Assembly: GCA_003242115.1 (NCBI GenBank)
Contig: QBMP01000075.1
Span: forward strand, 6,057-12,951
Direction: 5' to 3'
DNA length: 6,895 nucleotides
Source of the DNA: Phormidesmis priestleyi
GTDB taxonomy: Bacteria; Cyanobacteriota; Cyanobacteriia; Phormidesmidales; Phormidesmidaceae
The notes beneath the pieces were generated by a model. It searched no databases and was not told the origin of the DNA. It saw only the letters and a list, made by a program, of their open reading frames with translations. Position numbers and translations under genes: made by a program. The first letter of the stretch is position 1. Every line of letters starts with the position of its first letter. Below are positions 5,642 through 6,895 of this stretch, piece after piece.

Positions 5642-5687
5642 CTTATTGCCTGCTAACGCTTAGCAACGCCTTCTATCAGATTATTCT

Positions 5688-6311
5688 ATGAGTCGTGAAA
5701 AAACTTTGGAACTTAATGAAAAATCGGATTCATTACCCGTGGCGGCTGATTCTGCTGGCTTGAGGCGATTTTTTGTAGCGCTGCTGCCGCCTGATCCGGT
5801 GCAGATAAAAGCGAATGAAGTGAAAGGCATTATGCGCGATCAGTATGCGAGTAAGGCGGCTTTTCGCTCACCGCCTCATGTGACGCTGCTAGCGCCGTTT
5901 GAGTGGCCGATTGACGATTTGCCTCGGCTGGCGAGGACGCTGGGCGAATTTGCCGCGAGTCAGGTGGCTGTGCCGATGACGCTAGATGGGTTTGGGGCGT
6001 TTGCGCCGCATGTGATTTATATCAATGTGGTGCAGAGCTTGAGACTGATGGCTATTCAGCCTGAACTGCTGGATTATTTGGAGCAGGAGATTGGGTTGGT
6101 GAGCGATCGCGATCGCCACCGCACCTTTGTCCCCCACCTTACCGTTGCCTTTCGCGACCTCAAGCCCAACATGTTTCGCAAAGCCTGGACAGTTTTTCAG
6201 CACCAAGAGATTCACTTCGACTTCACAGCCCATCAGCTTACCTTGCTGACCCACACTGGCAAACTCTGGACAGTCAAAGAGCACTACGACTTTGCAAAAT
6301 CTGACCTGTAG
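5688..6311 (+). CDS. 2H phosphoesterase, '2'-5' RNA ligase' (LigT/ThpR-like) family
   Basis: This 207-residue soluble protein has the two hallmark catalytic motifs of the 2H superfamily: His64-Val-Thr in SPPHVTLLAPFEWP and His150-Leu-Thr in FVPHLTVAFRDL. The domain begins at about residue 26 with RRFFVALLPP, the usual first strand. Family members hydrolyse or form 2'-linked or cyclic phosphates on RNA or nucleotides. Bacterial members are often annotated as RNA 2',3'-cyclic phosphodiesterases, but the physiological substrate here is unknown. The first 24 residues are polar and lie outside the domain. The ATG at 5688 has no Shine-Dalgarno sequence, and a TTG before the domain (residue 25) is a possible alternative start. 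Codon choice changes abruptly at the overlapping HIP1 pair at 6103-6116. About 11 of the first 139 codons end in C, against about 33 of the last 67. The domain is intact across this boundary. Confidence 0.88.
   Translation: MSREKTLELNEKSDSLPVAADSAGLRRFFVALLPPDPVQIKANEVKGIMRDQYASKAAFRSPPHVTLLAPFEWPIDDLPRLARTLGEFAASQVAVPMTLDGFGAFAPHVIYINVVQSLRLMAIQPELLDYLEQEIGLVSDRDRHRTFVPHLTVAFRDLKPNMFRKAWTVFQHQEIHFDFTAHQLTLLTHTGKLWTVKEHYDFAKSDL
6103..6116. repeat. Two overlapping HIP1 octamers
   Basis: GCGATCGC occurs at 6103-6110 and again at 6109-6116, sharing two bases. The pair encodes SDRDRH of the 2H phosphoesterase, just before the second catalytic motif. It coincides with the sharpest codon-composition change in the window. 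Confidence 0.92.
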
Positions 6312-6433
6312 ACAATTTGAATCTTTGAATCATCGGTCGAGATCATCTGCCGAAGCGTCTTAAAGAATTGCCAAAGCATCTAGTCAAATTGAGCTATTGG
6401 AATATTAAAGATACGAGTCCAGTATAAAGACAA
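6312..6433. other. Convergent intergenic spacer
   Basis: This 122-bp AT-rich gap lies between the stop codons of the convergent 2H phosphoesterase and TenA-family genes. I see no gene in it. There is no hairpin with a T-tract that would qualify as an intrinsic terminator for either side. Confidence 0.5.
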
Positions 6434-6895
6434 TCATTGCCAAGCTGCCTGAAAGAAGTCGCACTCGCATTGCATCGCGTAGCGGTAGGTAGATTGCGTC
6501 AGGGCTGTATTGGGTGAATGCGCATCTACTAGCGTTTCAAGCTGCTGAGCTAAGGGCTCAAAGTCATCGCTGCTGTAGGTTTTGATCCAGTCGGCATAGG
6601 CGTGACTGGGGATGCCATCTTTAGCGAGGGCTTTGCCTAAGTAAGCGTAGAGCCTCATGCAGGGCGACATGGCAACGGCGGTGATGCCGACCGGCTGACT
6701 CCAAGCGGTAGCCAGCAGAAAATCGGTGTACTGGCGAGTGGCCGTACCGGGTTCTATGGTCTTAATATCTATTTGCCAGGTTTGGGCGTAGTTTTGATGC
6801 AGGTTGAGTTCTTGCAAAACGCCATTGGCAAGGCTGTGAAAGATCTGAAAACTTTCCCAGTCGGGCGCTTTGGCAGCGGCAATGCTGTAAGCGCG
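6434..6895 (-). CDS. tenA: TenA family protein (thiaminase II / pyrimidine salvage), 5'-truncated
   Basis: TenA-type enzymes hydrolyse aminopyrimidine breakdown products of thiamine to hydroxymethylpyrimidine, feeding the salvage branch of thiamine biosynthesis in the cytoplasm. The frame stays open to the window edge at 6895, so 153 residues are visible of the roughly 210 expected. The start codon lies outside the window, and the internal TTG at 6817 is not the start. The visible part reads RAYSIAAAKAPDWESFQ, FHSLANGVLQELNLHQNYAQ, TRQYTDFLLATAW and AMSPCMRLYAYLG. Cys-x3-Tyr in SPCMRLY matches the catalytic Cys135/Tyr139 pair of Bacillus subtilis TenA. YADWIKTYSS supplies the later tyrosine region, and the C-terminal ECDFFQAAW supplies the expected catalytic glutamate (Glu205 equivalent). 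The gene is convergent with the 2H phosphoesterase gene. Members of the wider family can have other substrates, so the enzymatic assignment is a family-level inference. The preserved Cys and Glu favour true TenA-C activity. Confidence 0.88.
   Translation of the reverse strand, partial: RAYSIAAAKAPDWESFQIFHSLANGVLQELNLHQNYAQTWQIDIKTIEPGTATRQYTDFLLATAWSQPVGITAVAMSPCMRLYAYLGKALAKDGIPSHAYADWIKTYSSDDFEPLAQQLETLVDAHSPNTALTQSTYRYAMQCECDFFQAAWQ

Overview
The window is chromosomal DNA from a cyanobacterium, probably a filamentous Leptolyngbya-like form (the lineage is inference). The octamer GCGATCGC (HIP1, the highly iterated palindrome of cyanobacteria) occurs six times in 6.9 kb. The group 3 sigma factor gene is of the cyanobacterial SigF type, and the other products also read as cyanobacterial versions of their families. 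No phage, IS, CRISPR, tRNA or rRNA sequence was recognised.

Layout. From 1 to 1448, two genes lie on the minus strand. The 5' part of prfB (release factor 2) carries a complete programmed +1 frameshift site at codons 25-26. Upstream of it is a seven-helix Bax inhibitor-1 family membrane protein, with a hairpin terminator between the two. A 561-bp gene-free stretch rich in short dyads, including a 13-bp perfect hairpin, separates this pair from sigF. sigF runs on the plus strand and ends in a strong intrinsic terminator. Next on the plus strand is a 540-residue ATP-grasp ligase related to the peptide ligase PGM1. It converges on smpB (tmRNA-binding protein), with only 4 bp between the two stop codons. 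Upstream of smpB, on the same minus strand, is a small YciI-like gene. Divergent from that is a 2H-phosphoesterase ('2'-5' RNA ligase' family) gene. A TenA-family gene on the minus strand runs off the right edge.

How the genes work together. No single pathway unites the window. RF2 and SmpB both act at the end of translation (termination and ribosome rescue), TenA belongs to thiamine pyrimidine salvage, and SigF is a regulator. The rest are single housekeeping or poorly characterised genes. The least understood product is the PGM1-related ATP-grasp ligase. It is isolated from any recognisable peptide-biosynthesis partner, so its substrate is unknown.

The most unusual sequence-level signals are three. 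Synonymous codon composition shifts sharply at HIP1 sites inside two genes. Several unrelated short tandem repeats (10, 11, 12 and 15 bp units) occur, one of which is translated as the C-terminal tail of the YciI-like protein. The sigF/Bax1 divergent region is dyad-rich. I did not find a convincing new multi-gene system.
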